A stretch of 64,000 nucleotides of DNA from Synechococcus sp. RCC307 (GCA_000063525.1 CT978603.1:1235105-1299104), one strand, 5' to 3'. Numbered from the stretch's first letter, positions 1-8,770 are shown. Program-made: numbers and translations. The notes: generated by a model not told the origin, from the letters alone.

Positions 1-336
1 CTCTCGCTGCTGCCCTATCTGCTGTTTCTGTGGTGGGCTTGGCGGAGTCAGCGCTTTCCGCGGCTGGCTTTGCTGGGCTTTGCCCTCACCCTGCTGTTTG
101 TGGTGATCACCATCGCCGCCGCCTTGGTGGCCCAGCTGCGCTACGACGCCGAGCTGGCCAATGTGGACTGGCTCCATGGCGGGGCGGAAGCCTTTTTGAG
201 CCTTAGCAATCTGATCTTGCTGCTGGGTTTTGGCGGTGAACAACTCTTACGAGCTGACACAAAAGCCAACAGTTCAAAGGATGATTCCGGGGACATCCCG
301 TTTGACCCGTCTGCCTGCAGGCGCCTCTCCCCATGA
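1..336 (+). CDS. DUF3593 family membrane protein (5' truncated)
   Basis: The reading frame is open from the first base of the window, so the N-terminus is missing. The visible part has two strongly hydrophobic segments separated by a short loop, followed by an acidic, poorly conserved tail of about 25 residues. The pattern LHGGAEAF after the first helix is what I recognise as DUF3593, a small integral membrane family of cyanobacteria and plastids with no known function. Its stop codon overlaps the start of psaK by four bases (ATGA), which implies one mRNA and coupled translation. Function is unknown; the family call is from memory of the sequence pattern. Confidence 0.75.
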   Translation, partial: LSLLPYLLFLWWAWRSQRFPRLALLGFALTLLFVVITIAAALVAQLRYDAELANVDWLHGGAEAFLSLSNLILLLGFGGEQLLRADTKANSSKDDSGDIPFDPSACRRLSP

Positions 337-608
337 CCCTGTTTCCCGCATTGGTGTCTCCTCTGCTCGCCTTGGCTCCCGCCACCGTGGCTTGGAGCCC
401 CAAGGTTGGTTTGGTGATGATCCTCTGCAACGTCATGGCCATTGCCATCGGCAAAGCCACCATCAAGTACCCCAATGAGGGCGGTGCTCTGCCCAACAGC
501 TCCTTCTTCGGCGGCATGGGCATGGGCGCGCTGCTCGGCACCACCAGCCTGGGTCACGTGATCGGCATCGCCAGCATCCAAGGCTTGGCTGCCAGCGGCG
601 TTCTCTGA
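333..608 (+). CDS. psaK: Photosystem I reaction centre subunit PsaK
   Basis: The 91-residue product matches PsaK (subunit X), a two-helix peripheral subunit of photosystem I in the thylakoid membrane. Recognisable features are the N-terminal hydrophobic stretch, the central segment with GKATIKYPNEG, and the C-terminal glycine-rich helix GGMGMGALLGTTSLGHVIGI. Length fits the family (about 80-90 residues). The ATG overlaps the stop of the upstream DUF3593 gene by four bases. Known role: PsaK sits at the edge of PSI and helps antenna association. No terminator is obvious before the convergent gene that ends 11 bases later. Confidence 0.93.
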   Translation: MTLFPALVSPLLALAPATVAWSPKVGLVMILCNVMAIAIGKATIKYPNEGGALPNSSFFGGMGMGALLGTTSLGHVIGIASIQGLAASGVL

Positions 609-619
609 AGAGCGGGTCC

Positions 620-1786
620 TTAGCGCCCTAGCCCCAGCACGTAGGGCAGGGCGCGCCAACCAAAGCGTTCGAAGCGATAGTCAAACAGCAGCGCGGAGAG
701 CTCAACCGCGCTGCAACGTTCAAGCGCTCTGAGCCAATGCTCGAGGCGCTGATCAGACTTGGGGCTGTGCAAGCCAAGCCAGGTGCGCCGGGCCAAACGG
801 CCGCTCAAAGTCCAACGCCAACCGAGCTGCTGACGAAGCGCTTTGCGGTAGCGACTGGTGAGATCAGCTTGCGGATGCTGCAGCAGCGAAGCCAGCACGC
901 GAGCACTGGTCATGGCATGGCGAATCCCCTCTCCCCCCAACAAATTTCCAGTACTCACGGCATCGCCCAGGGCCACGAGCCGGCCACGGCCGTGGCAGTC
1001 CTGGCGCCGAATGCGGCTGCGCATCAAACCGCCATGGCGATCCAGCACCTCAGCATTGGCCAAATCCAACTGCGCCAACAGCTGCTGCTGCAAGGTTTGC
1101 AAGCCCGGTTGGGGGCGGCGTGGATCCAATAAACGACACACCCCAAGCTTGAGCACACCTGGCTGCATCGGAAACACCCAGCCATAGCCCTGGGGAACCC
1201 ACTGGGAACCCAACACGAACGACAAGCTGCCCTGCCAGCGCAACCACTGCTGCTGATTCACCTGCAGCAACCACTCCAAGCCAACCCCGCTCACCATCGG
1301 ATCGGGAGCCAAGGCGCCATCGCCAATCAAGGCCCGTTGCTGACCACTGGCATCGATCAGCCAATCGCTGCGGATGCTGCGGCGGGCGCCGCTGGCATCA
1401 CGGCAGTGGGTGATCACCCCGCCATCGGCTGCCGATTCGCTGCCAAGGGCGGTCCAACCCAACTGCAAACAGCCGCCCCACGCTTGCAGTTGCTCACTGA
1501 GCCAGCAGCGCAAGGCCCCGAAATCCAGCACCACCCCCAAGGGCTGCTGCTGCTGCCAAGCGCGCCACTGCCCGCTAGGCCCCAGCAAGTTCCAGCTCGT
1601 CCAGCGCGAACCCACCACCTGGGCGGGCAAGCCAAACTCCTCAACAGCTGCCATCGGCATGGCAGCACTGCTGAAGGCCGCCCGCCTTAGGTCAGGCAAG
1701 CGGTCAATCACGCAGACATCAACGCCGGCTTTGGCCAGGCAACGCCCGAGCTCAGCCCCCGCAGGACCGGCTCCCACCACCAGCAC
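620..1786 (-). CDS. FAD-dependent oxidoreductase, geranylgeranyl-reductase/lycopene-cyclase-like
   Basis: The product (about 388 residues) opens with a dinucleotide-binding Rossmann motif GAGPAGAELG and an acidic strand end (CVIDR). A second flavin motif near residue 270 reads LVALGDAVSTGNLLGGEGI, typical of the geranylgeranyl reductase / lycopene cyclase superfamily. The gene begins 18 bases after the dxs stop in the same frame. GTG at 1786 is the only standard start between that stop and the FAD motif, so the N-terminus is unusually short. Dxs starts isoprenoid synthesis, so an isoprenoid or carotenoid substrate is a reasonable inference, not shown. The exact reaction is unknown. Confidence 0.75.
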   Translation of the reverse strand: MLVVGAGPAGAELGRCLAKAGVDVCVIDRLPDLRRAAFSSAAMPMAAVEEFGLPAQVVGSRWTSWNLLGPSGQWRAWQQQQPLGVVLDFGALRCWLSEQLQAWGGCLQLGWTALGSESAADGGVITHCRDASGARRSIRSDWLIDASGQQRALIGDGALAPDPMVSGVGLEWLLQVNQQQWLRWQGSLSFVLGSQWVPQGYGWVFPMQPGVLKLGVCRLLDPRRPQPGLQTLQQQLLAQLDLANAEVLDRHGGLMRSRIRRQDCHGRGRLVALGDAVSTGNLLGGEGIRHAMTSARVLASLLQHPQADLTSRYRKALRQQLGWRWTLSGRLARRTWLGLHSPKSDQRLEHWLRALERCSAVELSALLFDYRFERFGWRALPYVLGLGR

Positions 1787-1804
1787 GGAGCAACGCTCCA
1801 GAAC

Positions 1805-3727
1805 TCACACCGAGAGGGTTTGGCGCTGCAGACGATCGCCAAAGGCCGAGCCGAAGCGCTCGCAGATGCGATCAGCCATTTGCGGCGGCGTCAAACCAAG
1901 GGCTTGTTTGGATTCATCGGGGCTGGCGTGATCCACCAACTGATCCGGGATGCCCAACCGCAGCATCGGCACCAACACATCACGGTCGTGCAGCGCTTCC
2001 ATCACTGCAGCACCAAAACCGCCGGCCAAACAGCCTTCTTCCATGGTCACCACGCGGCCGATACGCTTGGCCAGAGGCACCAGCAACGCTTCATCAAGGG
2101 GACGCAGGAAGCGGGCATTGACGACGGTGGCGCGGATGCCCTGCTCTTGCAGCAGACCAGCTGTGGCCATCGCTGGAGCCACCATGGCGCCATAGGCGAC
2201 GATCAACAGATCATCACCCTCAGCCAGCAGTTCACCGCGACCGATCTCGAGGGGTTCCCAGCCATCTTCCAAACAGGGAACACCTTCACCGGAGCCCCGT
2301 GGGATGCGCAAGGCAATGGGACCGTTGTGGCGCAAACCGGTCACCAGCATGCGTTGCAGCTCGGCTTCGTCCTTGGGCGCCATCACCGTGAAGTTGGGGA
2401 CGCAGCGCAGGTAAGAGATGTCGTACTGGCCTTGATGGGTGGGGCCATCAGCGCCCACGATGCCGGCGCGGTCCAACACAAAGGTGACCGGCAGCTTTTG
2501 AATCCCCACGTCGTGGATTAGCTGGTCGTAGGCCCGCTGCAGGAACGTGCTGTAGATCGCAACCACAGGCTTGAGGCCATCGCAAGCCATCCCTGCGGCC
2601 AGGGTGACGGCATGTTGCTCGGCAATGCCCACATCGACGTATTGATCGGGAACGGCCTTCTGCAACAAATCCAAGCCGGTACCAGTGGCCATCGCCGCAG
2701 TGATGCCAACGATGCGTGAGTCCTGCTCGCAGAGCTTGACCAAGGTTTGGCCAAACACCTTGCTGTAGCTGGGGGGCTTGGGCTTTTTCGCCGGGAAGGA
2801 TTTCCCGGTGGTGAGATCAAAGGCCGACTGGGCGTGATACCCCACTTGGTCGGCTTCGGCATAGGGGTAGCCCTTGCCCTTGGTGGTGGCCACGTGCACC
2901 AGCACCGGGCCTTCGCTGCGGTGAGCCTCCTGGAACGTGCGCACTAGGGCCCCGATGTCATGGCCATCAACCGGGCCCATGTAGGTGAAGCCAAGCTCCT
3001 CAAACACAGCACCGACCTTGGGCACCGCCAAGCGCTTCATGCCCTCTTTGATCCGGTTGAGCTCAGCTGGCACTTGGCCCTGCATGAAGGGCAGATGACG
3101 CACCGCTTCTTCCGCACTGCCCGTCAGGAATTGCATGGGCGGGCTAAGCCGCATGCGGTTGAGGTGATTGGAGAGGGCCCCAACCGGTGGTGAGATCGAC
3201 ATGTCGTTGTCGTTCAGCACCACCAACAGGCGCGTTTTCGGCAGATGGCCGGCGTGGTTGATGGCCTCCAGGGCCATGCCGCCGGTGAGGGCTCCATCGC
3301 CAATTACCGCAACACATTTGTGGTTTTGCCCCTGGCGATCGCGGGCAATCGCCATGCCCAGGGCCGCCGAGATGCTGGTGGAGGCATGGCCTGCGCCGAA
3401 ATGATCAAAGCTGCTCTCTGAGCGCTTGAGATAGCCAGCCACACCATCTTTCTTGCGCAGGGTGTGGAATTCGTTGAAACGCCCGGTGATCAGCTTGTGG
3501 GGATAGGCCTGGTGGCCCACGTCCCACACCACCCGGTCGTGGTCGAGATCAAGGGTTTGATAGAGGGCCAAGGTGAGCTCCACTACCCCCAGGCCTGGGC
3601 CCAGGTGACCACCACTGGTGGACACGGTTTTCAGGTGCTTCTCACGGATCTGTCGCGCAACGTCTTCGAGCTCTGAGCTGCTCAGACCATGCAATTCATT
3701 GGGATGACTCAGCTCGCTGAGATGCAT
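1805..3727 (-). CDS. dxs: 1-deoxy-D-xylulose-5-phosphate synthase
   Basis: The 640-residue protein is full length for Dxs, the thiamine-diphosphate enzyme that condenses pyruvate and glyceraldehyde 3-phosphate in the first step of the MEP isoprenoid pathway. Visible landmarks are [16 protein letters not shown] near the N-terminus, [10 protein letters not shown], the thiamine-binding [18 protein letters not shown] with [14 protein letters not shown], the transketolase pyrimidine-binding domain with [17 protein letters not shown], and [15 protein letters not shown]. The ATG at 3727 fits the usual start MHLSEL. It is followed in the same direction by the FAD reductase, forming a probable two-gene unit. 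Confidence 0.97.
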   Translation of the reverse strand: MHLSELSHPNELHGLSSSELEDVARQIREKHLKTVSTSGGHLGPGLGVVELTLALYQTLDLDHDRVVWDVGHQAYPHKLITGRFNEFHTLRKKDGVAGYLKRSESSFDHFGAGHASTSISAALGMAIARDRQGQNHKCVAVIGDGALTGGMALEAINHAGHLPKTRLLVVLNDNDMSISPPVGALSNHLNRMRLSPPMQFLTGSAEEAVRHLPFMQGQVPAELNRIKEGMKRLAVPKVGAVFEELGFTYMGPVDGHDIGALVRTFQEAHRSEGPVLVHVATTKGKGYPYAEADQVGYHAQSAFDLTTGKSFPAKKPKPPSYSKVFGQTLVKLCEQDSRIVGITAAMATGTGLDLLQKAVPDQYVDVGIAEQHAVTLAAGMACDGLKPVVAIYSTFLQRAYDQLIHDVGIQKLPVTFVLDRAGIVGADGPTHQGQYDISYLRCVPNFTVMAPKDEAELQRMLVTGLRHNGPIALRIPRGSGEGVPCLEDGWEPLEIGRGELLAEGDDLLIVAYGAMVAPAMATAGLLQEQGIRATVVNARFLRPLDEALLVPLAKRIGRVVTMEEGCLAGGFGAAVMEALHDRDVLVPMLRLGIPDQLVDHASPDESKQALGLTPPQMADRICERFGSAFGDRLQRQTLSV

Positions 3728-3777
3728 TCGGCTGACGTCCCGTAAGCGACAAATCTACAACCCCTTCCCAACGGTTG

Positions 3778-5352
3778 ATGGCATCAACGGCAGCAAACCG
3801 GGAGGATGGAGGCAATCAAGACCAGGTCATGGAGGGTTACCTGCAGCGGATCCTGCGCGCCAGGGTCTATGAGGTGGCCCGCGAAACGCCACTGGAGCCA
3901 GCCACGCGCCTATCGCAGCGGCTGGGCCATTCGGTGCTGCTCAAACGCGAAGACCTGCAACCGGTTTTCTCCTTCAAGCTGCGGGGCGCCTTCAACAAGA
4001 TGGTGCAGCTGCCCGCCGAACAGCTGCAGCGCGGGGTCATTGCAGCCAGTGCCGGCAACCATGCCCAGGGCGTGGCCTTGGCCGCCGAGCGCCTGGGCTG
4101 CTCGGCGGTGATCGTGATGCCGGTGACAACGCCGCGCACCAAGGTTGAAGCGGTGCGTAGCCGCGGAGCTGAAGTGGTGCTCCATGGCGACAGCTTTGAC
4201 GCCGCCCAGGCCCAGGCCCGAATCCTGGAGCAGGAGCGGGGGCTGTGTTTTATCCATCCCTTCGATGACCCCGAAGTCATCGCTGGGCAAGGAACCATTG
4301 GCATGGAAATCCTGCGCCAATGCAATGAACCACCGGCGGCGATCTACCTGGCCGTGGGGGGAGGGGGGCTGATTGCTGGGGTTGGCGCCTACGTCAAAGC
4401 CCTCTGGCCAAATGTTCAGATCATTGGCGTCGAACCGCAGGATGCCGATGCCATGACCCGCTCGCTCGCAGCCGGCGAGCGCCAAAGGCTCGAGCAGGTT
4501 GGGCTGTTTGCCGATGGCGTGGCTGTGCGGGAAGTGGGGGAAGAAACCTTTCGCGTGGCGCAACAGGTGGTGGACCGGATGGTGACGGTCGATAGCGATG
4601 CCATCTGCGCCGCCATCAAAGACGTCTTTGAAGACACCCGCTCAATCCTTGAACCGGCTGGAGCCCTTGCTGTGGCTGGCTTGAAAGCCGACGCGGCCCG
4701 TTGGCCCCCGGGCAGCGCCTTGGTGGCGGTGGCCTGCGGCGCCAACATGAATTTCGAGCGGCTGCGCTTTGTGGCCGAACGGGCGGAATTGGGCGAGCAA
4801 CGCGAAGCGATGCTGGCCGTGGAAATTCCTGAGCAGCCCGGCAGCCTGCGGCAGTTCTGCCGTTTGCTTGGCAGTCACAGCCTGACGGAATTCAGTTATC
4901 GCCAGGCCCGCGGGCACCGGGCACAAATCTTCGTGGGGGTGGAGACCAGCAACCGCCAAGACGCCATGGCATTAATGGCCTTGCTGGAAGAGGGGGGATT
5001 CTCCTGCGTGGATCTCTCCAGCAATGAATTGGCCAAATTGCACCTGCGCCACATGGTGGGCGGGCGGCTACCAGAAGCAGCACCAGGGCAAGACCCAGTC
5101 CCTGAAAGGCTCTATCGCTTCGAATTCCCCGAACGCCCCGGTGCCCTGATGGCGTTTGTGGAAGCCCTTCACCCGGGCTGGACCATCAGCATTTTTCATT
5201 ACCGAAACCAGGGCTCTGATGTGGGCCGAATCGTTGTGGGAGTCCAAGTTCCAGCTGAGGAGTTGGAGCAATGGCAGCAGGTTTTGGCTGGGCTGCCCTT
5301 CCAAAGCTGGGAGGAGACCAATAACCCCGCCTATCAGCTTTTCCTGGCCTGA
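3778..5352 (+). CDS. ilvA: Threonine ammonia-lyase, biosynthetic
   Basis: This PLP enzyme converts threonine to 2-oxobutanoate, the committed step of isoleucine synthesis. The N-terminal fold-type II domain carries LKREDLQPVFSFKLRGAFNKM (PLP lysine in SFKLRGA) and the glycine-rich phosphate loop VGGGGLIAGVG. The C-terminal third holds two ACT-like regulatory repeats (about residues 340-420 and 430-520) with EIPEQPGSLRQF and EFPERPGALMAF, the sites of isoleucine feedback in this family. An ATG at 3778 gives 524 residues; an in-frame ATG at 3829 gives a start closer to relatives, so the first 17 residues are doubtful. Divergent from dxs. Confidence 0.95.
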   Translation: MASTAANREDGGNQDQVMEGYLQRILRARVYEVARETPLEPATRLSQRLGHSVLLKREDLQPVFSFKLRGAFNKMVQLPAEQLQRGVIAASAGNHAQGVALAAERLGCSAVIVMPVTTPRTKVEAVRSRGAEVVLHGDSFDAAQAQARILEQERGLCFIHPFDDPEVIAGQGTIGMEILRQCNEPPAAIYLAVGGGGLIAGVGAYVKALWPNVQIIGVEPQDADAMTRSLAAGERQRLEQVGLFADGVAVREVGEETFRVAQQVVDRMVTVDSDAICAAIKDVFEDTRSILEPAGALAVAGLKADAARWPPGSALVAVACGANMNFERLRFVAERAELGEQREAMLAVEIPEQPGSLRQFCRLLGSHSLTEFSYRQARGHRAQIFVGVETSNRQDAMALMALLEEGGFSCVDLSSNELAKLHLRHMVGGRLPEAAPGQDPVPERLYRFEFPERPGALMAFVEALHPGWTISIFHYRNQGSDVGRIVVGVQVPAEELEQWQQVLAGLPFQSWEETNNPAYQLFLA

Positions 5353-5379
5353 GGCAAAAACGACCGCTACGTTGCGCCA

Positions 5380-5868
5380 ATGGTCTCAACCGAGCTCTCT
5401 CTTCCGGCCCAACTCGAGGCGATCCTCTACCTCAAGGGGCGCTGCCTGAGCCTGGCGGAATTGAGCGAGCTCGCCGGTTGTGAGCGCGATGAGGTGGAGC
5501 TAGCGCTGATCACCTTGATGGCGGACTACGCCCACCGCGATACGGCGCTGGAAATCCGCCAGGAAAGCGCTGGTTACAGCCTGCAATTGCGCCAAAACCT
5601 GGCGGCCTTAGTGCAAGAACTGGTTCCTGTGGACCTCAGCACCGCCAGCCTGCGGACCCTGGCCACGGTGGCGCTGAAAAAAAGGATCCTGCAATCGGAG
5701 CTGGTGGACCTTCGCGGCAGTGGGGCCTACGACCACATCAAAGAGCTGCTCCAGCACGGCTTCATCGAACGCAAACGCCAGAGCGAAGGGCGTTCGTTTT
5801 GGATCAGCCTCACCGAAAAATTTCATCGCACCTTTGCCTTAAACAACGTCAGCGCCGAAGCGGCGTAG
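5380..5868 (+). CDS. scpB: SMC-ScpAB complex subunit ScpB
   Basis: The 162-residue product is a winged-helix ScpB, which with ScpA and SMC forms the bacterial condensin that organises and segregates chromosomes. The N-terminal part (QLEAILYLKGRCLSLAEL) and the second winged helix with RGSGAYDHIKELLQHGFIERK are characteristic. The highly conserved TxxFLxxFGL-type end is present as a variant (TEKFHRTFALNNV). It is shorter than many ScpB proteins, as is usual in cyanobacteria. It starts 27 bases after ilvA and is probably cotranscribed with it. Confidence 0.85.
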   Translation: MVSTELSLPAQLEAILYLKGRCLSLAELSELAGCERDEVELALITLMADYAHRDTALEIRQESAGYSLQLRQNLAALVQELVPVDLSTASLRTLATVALKKRILQSELVDLRGSGAYDHIKELLQHGFIERKRQSEGRSFWISLTEKFHRTFALNNVSAEAA

Positions 5869-6088
5869 CAGAAGCAGCACATAAAAACAGCCTGAAGTTC
5901 GTACTTTCACATTCCTCAACGCAAATTTTCTTTGAGGTAATTCAAGTTTGATTGCCCGGCGATGTTGTTGCAGTGATAGCGAATAGTTTGAGCTGGCTTG
6001 AAGGCTTGATAAAAGCCCTTCTAGTGCCACCCAAGCCAGGCTTTATTGCTGTGGACGTGGCCTCAGCTGAACCAACAATCGACGCCCC
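5869..6088. other. Intergenic region upstream of the linker-domain gene
   Basis: These 220 bases are clearly more AT-rich than their surroundings and hold no open frame that I trust. They must contain the promoter of the phycobilisome linker-like gene that starts at 6089. I see no strong -10/-35 pair, and no clear Shine-Dalgarno before the ATG. Confidence 0.5.
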
Positions 6089-7021
6089 ATGGACAACTCC
6101 CTGTCACCCAAGATGGACTTTGGTGGGATCACCAAAACAGAGGGCGTTACTTACAACAACTCCAATGGGGCTAGCAGTGTTGCCGCCCTCACCACTGCCG
6201 ATTTCCTGAGGGATTCCTGCGCTCAAATGAAGCTGGGTGTTGGCGCCCGTGATCACCAGGCATGCCCGCACAGGGTGACTTTTGACTATTACTCACCCTC
6301 CGATAGCGCAACGTTGCAGGAGGCCATACATGCCGCCTACCGGCATCTTCATGGCAACTGCTATGTCATGGACAACGAGCGCGCCGCTGAGCTGGAATCC
6401 CAGCTCAGCCATGGCTCACTGAGCATTCGCGAATTCGTGCGGGCCTTGGTGAAGCGTGACTTCTACAAAGATCGTTTTTTCTCGGTGGTGTCACCACATC
6501 GGGGAATTGAACTGACCTTCAAACACCTGTTGGGCCGCCCGCCGCTGCATCAGCAAGAAATCTCCGCTGCGATTGCAACACAAGCCGCCCATGGCTTCGA
6601 CGCCTTGGTTGACAGCCTGATGGATTCCGCCGAATACAGCGAAGTCTTCGGTGCAGACACCGTTCCCTATTCCAGGGCCTGGACCTCAGCGAGCGGTATG
6701 CCAATGATCAACTTTGTTCGCATGGCAGCGCTGGAGCAAAACTTTGTGACCAGCGATCGCAACAACGGATCGGCCTCAATCCTGCTTGGCAACCTCACCA
6801 AAGGCACTCCTTTGCCTATCAAGGTGAGCAAGAAGGTCAATTTCGTTGGCGTGTCGGCCGCTTGGGGTGCTGGCAAGCCCCCAGCCAATTACGAAAAGCT
6901 CTGGCGTGGTCTGGCCCTGGTCGGTGGCGCTCACCTGGCCGGAATGCTCGTCAATGTGCTCTCACAAATGGCCGGAATTCATGCCCTTGATCGCATTCCA
7001 GCGATGTTCCTGGGTCTTTGA
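6089..7021 (+). CDS. Phycobilisome linker-domain protein with C-terminal membrane segment (CpcL-like)
   Basis: The 310-residue protein has a unique polar N-terminus (about 1-75), a phycobilisome linker domain (pfam00427 type, about 80-205), a polar region (205-265) and a C-terminal hydrophobic helix (about 273-300). The linker domain is recognisable from AAYRHLHGNCYV, LSHGSLSIREFVRALVKRDFY, LTFKHLLGRPP and DSAEYSEVFGADTVPY. In other cyanobacteria CpcL (CpcG2) has this layout and ties a rod-only phycobilisome to photosystem I or NDH-1. The N-terminus does not look like classical CpcG, so the assignment to CpcL is inference from architecture. A hairpin terminator follows directly. Confidence 0.8.
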   Translation: MDNSLSPKMDFGGITKTEGVTYNNSNGASSVAALTTADFLRDSCAQMKLGVGARDHQACPHRVTFDYYSPSDSATLQEAIHAAYRHLHGNCYVMDNERAAELESQLSHGSLSIREFVRALVKRDFYKDRFFSVVSPHRGIELTFKHLLGRPPLHQQEISAAIATQAAHGFDALVDSLMDSAEYSEVFGADTVPYSRAWTSASGMPMINFVRMAALEQNFVTSDRNNGSASILLGNLTKGTPLPIKVSKKVNFVGVSAAWGAGKPPANYEKLWRGLALVGGAHLAGMLVNVLSQMAGIHALDRIPAMFLGL

Positions 7022-7037
7022 TTGCTGTTGACCCATC

Positions 7038-7067
7038 AGGGGCTGCCACCACAGCCCCTCTTCCTTT
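7038..7067 (+). terminator. Rho-independent terminator of the linker-domain gene
   Basis: A perfect 8-base stem AGGGGCTG / CAGCCCCT (7038-7045 and 7052-7059) with a 6-base loop is followed by the pyrimidine-rich CTTCCTTT. It lies 17 bases after the stop of the linker-domain gene and separates it from the YggT gene. Confidence 0.75.
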
Positions 7068-7107
7068 AAAAGAGATGCTGGATAGATTCGGGTAAATCCC
7101 ACGCACG

Positions 7108-7398
7108 ATGGATCTCAGCTTCCTACTCGGTGTTCTGGCTCAAACCTTGAGCATCTACACGGTCGTGCTGATCGTTCGTGTCCTGCTGAGCTGGTTTCCC
7201 AACCTCGACTGGGGCAACCCCGTGCTGAGCGCCGTCAGCTCGATCACCGATCCCTATCTGAATGTCTTCCGAGGTTTGATCCCTCCCCTTGGCGGTCTGG
7301 ATCTATCGGCGATCATTGCCTTTATCGCCTTAAACCTGCTGCAGTCACTCCTCTCAAGCGCTAGCGCATCGTTTTATAGCGGTGGCTTCGGTTACTGA
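7108..7398 (+). CDS. YggT/Ycf19 family membrane protein
   Basis: The 96-residue product has the YggT pattern: an N-terminal helix, the conserved RVLLSWFPNLDWGNPVLSAV loop, SITDPYLNVFRGLIPPLGGLD, and a C-terminal helix. YggT/Ycf19 proteins are small inner or thylakoid membrane proteins, linked in plants to c-type cytochrome maturation or thylakoid organisation and in bacteria to osmotic shock. Function here is not demonstrated. It has its own start after the upstream terminator, so it should have its own promoter. Confidence 0.9.
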   Translation: MDLSFLLGVLAQTLSIYTVVLIVRVLLSWFPNLDWGNPVLSAVSSITDPYLNVFRGLIPPLGGLDLSAIIAFIALNLLQSLLSSASASFYSGGFGY

Positions 7399-7466
7399 GC
7401 AGCACCCAATCCAGGACACAAGGCCAGCTGGTGGAGCAAACTAATCAGGTGCTTTTGATTAGTTAG

Positions 7467-7664
7467 GTGAACCGCGAGCAAGTGGCGGCTGCCACTCAAG
7501 AAACGCTCAACGAGGTGGTTTGGCTACTGGACCGCCTTAAGGCCATGAGTGGCTGCAGTGACGAACACATCGCTGAAAGCCTGGAACGCCTGGCTGGTGG
7601 CTATCGCCAATACCGCAAACCCAAATCAGTGACCTACAGCAAGGCAAGCCAACCAGAGGCTTGA
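7467..7664 (+). CDS. Small hypothetical protein, 65 residues
   Basis: A GTG start gives a soluble, helical, charged protein of 65 residues with no recognised domain. The N-terminal half (EVVWLLDRLKAMSGCSDEHIAESLERL) looks like a small helix-turn-helix-sized bundle, and the C-terminus is basic and polar. Codon use resembles its neighbours. It follows YggT by 68 bases on the same strand. No function can be assigned. Confidence 0.55.
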   Translation: MNREQVAAATQETLNEVVWLLDRLKAMSGCSDEHIAESLERLAGGYRQYRKPKSVTYSKASQPEA

Positions 7665-7767
7665 GCACTGAGCACTGGTCTTAGCCAAGTGATTACCGAA
7701 TGTTTGCCCCAAGGCAACGGCGCCTTGACCTTGCTGAAGCAAAGTTTTCGAAAATTTCACCGCACCC

Positions 7768-7908
7768 ATGGACTTGGCGATCAGGTGCTTGTGTGCCTGC
7801 GTGATTTTGTGGGCGGCCGAAAAGATCTTCGAAGACGGCTTTCACCTCAGCCTTGTGGGGTTTGTGGGGCTGGCCTTTGTGGTGGCTTGGGCAACCCTTC
7901 AGGCGTGA
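7768..7908 (+). CDS. Small membrane protein, 46 residues
   Basis: An ATG at 7768 opens a 46-residue frame ending with TGA at 7906-7908. It encodes two short hydrophobic stretches (LAIRCLCACVILWAA and LVGFVGLAFVVAWATL) around a charged loop EKIFEDGFH, as expected for a one- or two-pass membrane peptide. No classical Shine-Dalgarno is seen. It lies between the 65-residue gene and a convergent gene that ends 29 bases further on. The amino acid pattern is protein-like, but expression and conservation are not shown. Confidence 0.5.
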   Translation: MDLAIRCLCACVILWAAEKIFEDGFHLSLVGFVGLAFVVAWATLQA

Positions 7909-7937
7909 AGTCAACAGATCGAGCATCGGGAAGGGCC

Positions 7938-8399
7938 TTAGCCCTGCAGCTCCAGCTCCAAGGGCAGCAATTCATCGTCTGAGCCAGCGCGGGTGCGCAC
8001 GGGCGCGGTAAAGCCCCTGGCCCGTGCCTTCGACACGCTCAAAGGCTCTGGGGTGCCCGCAGGGATCGATAAGCGCAGAGCAAAGTCGGAATCACCAGGC
8101 GGCACATCGCCAAGGGATCCGACCCGGGTGCGGTTCTGCAGAGCAGGCTCACCGCCGCGATCGAAGATCTGTGCAAACAGATCGGCATCCACCACGGCCC
8201 GCTTGCCGGGGTTGTGGACCACACCGCGCAGGGCATAGCAGCTCGCCCCCACAGGCCGCTTCAAATCCGGCTGGGCGCCGGCGTCACCCTCTGGGCAAGG
8301 GGCCAGCTGCAAATCACTAACGCTCAGCTCAGCGGCCCAGAGCGGCTGCGGGAACCACAGGGCAAGCACCACAAGGGCCATCAAAAAGGCGCGTTTCAT
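7938..8399 (-). CDS. Secreted hypothetical protein with signal peptide
   Basis: The 153-residue product has a clear Sec signal peptide (MKR, hydrophobic core, cleavage after LWAA). The mature part has two cysteines (CPEGD and SCYALRG), which could form a disulphide, and beta-rich segments such as LRGVVHNPGKRAVVDADLFAQIFD that resemble the FxxG-type or immunoglobulin-like domains found in periplasmic proteins. I do not recognise a named family. Its ATG overlaps the stop of the upstream MazG-like gene by four bases, so the two are translated from one mRNA. Confidence 0.7.
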   Translation of the reverse strand: MKRAFLMALVVLALWFPQPLWAAELSVSDLQLAPCPEGDAGAQPDLKRPVGASCYALRGVVHNPGKRAVVDADLFAQIFDRGGEPALQNRTRVGSLGDVPPGDSDFALRLSIPAGTPEPLSVSKARARGFTAPVRTRAGSDDELLPLELELQG

Positions 8400-8725
8400 C
8401 GCTGATCTCCACTGCCACCAATCACCTGACGCTGGGCTCGACTGGCCAGCTTGTCCAGATTGGCCTGCGCCACGGTCTCCAGGCTGAAGCCCAGCTCATC
8501 GGCGAGTTGAGACACGTACCAGAGCACATCACCAAGCTCCAAGGCGATGGCCTGGCGGCGCTCATCGCTAAACACCCCTGCCTCATCCCGCAACACCTTC
8601 TTGACCTTGTCAGCCACCTCTCCGGCTTCCCCACAGAGCCCCAAGGCTGGATAGATGGGATTGCTGCCCAGATCGGGGTACAGGGCTGTGTTGCGCGCTT
8701 GCCGCTGATAATTGTTGAGATCCAT
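8396..8725 (-). CDS. MazG-like nucleoside triphosphate pyrophosphohydrolase
   Basis: The 109-residue protein has the all-alpha NTP pyrophosphohydrolase pattern: YPALGLCGEAGEVADKVKK (the ExxE metal motif) and, about 30 residues on, ALELGDVLWYVSQLADELG (the ExxD motif). Such enzymes hydrolyse non-canonical or damaged nucleoside triphosphates. ATG at 8725 gives the N-terminus MDLNNYQRQARNTA, which is the usual family start. It shares a four-base overlap with the secreted protein gene downstream. It is divergent from pyk, leaving 45 bases for both promoters. Confidence 0.88.
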   Translation of the reverse strand: MDLNNYQRQARNTALYPDLGSNPIYPALGLCGEAGEVADKVKKVLRDEAGVFSDERRQAIALELGDVLWYVSQLADELGFSLETVAQANLDKLASRAQRQVIGGSGDQR

Positions 8726-8770
8726 TGGAACGTTCGGGTGGTAGCTTCCGCAACGCTTCAGGCCCGGTCC

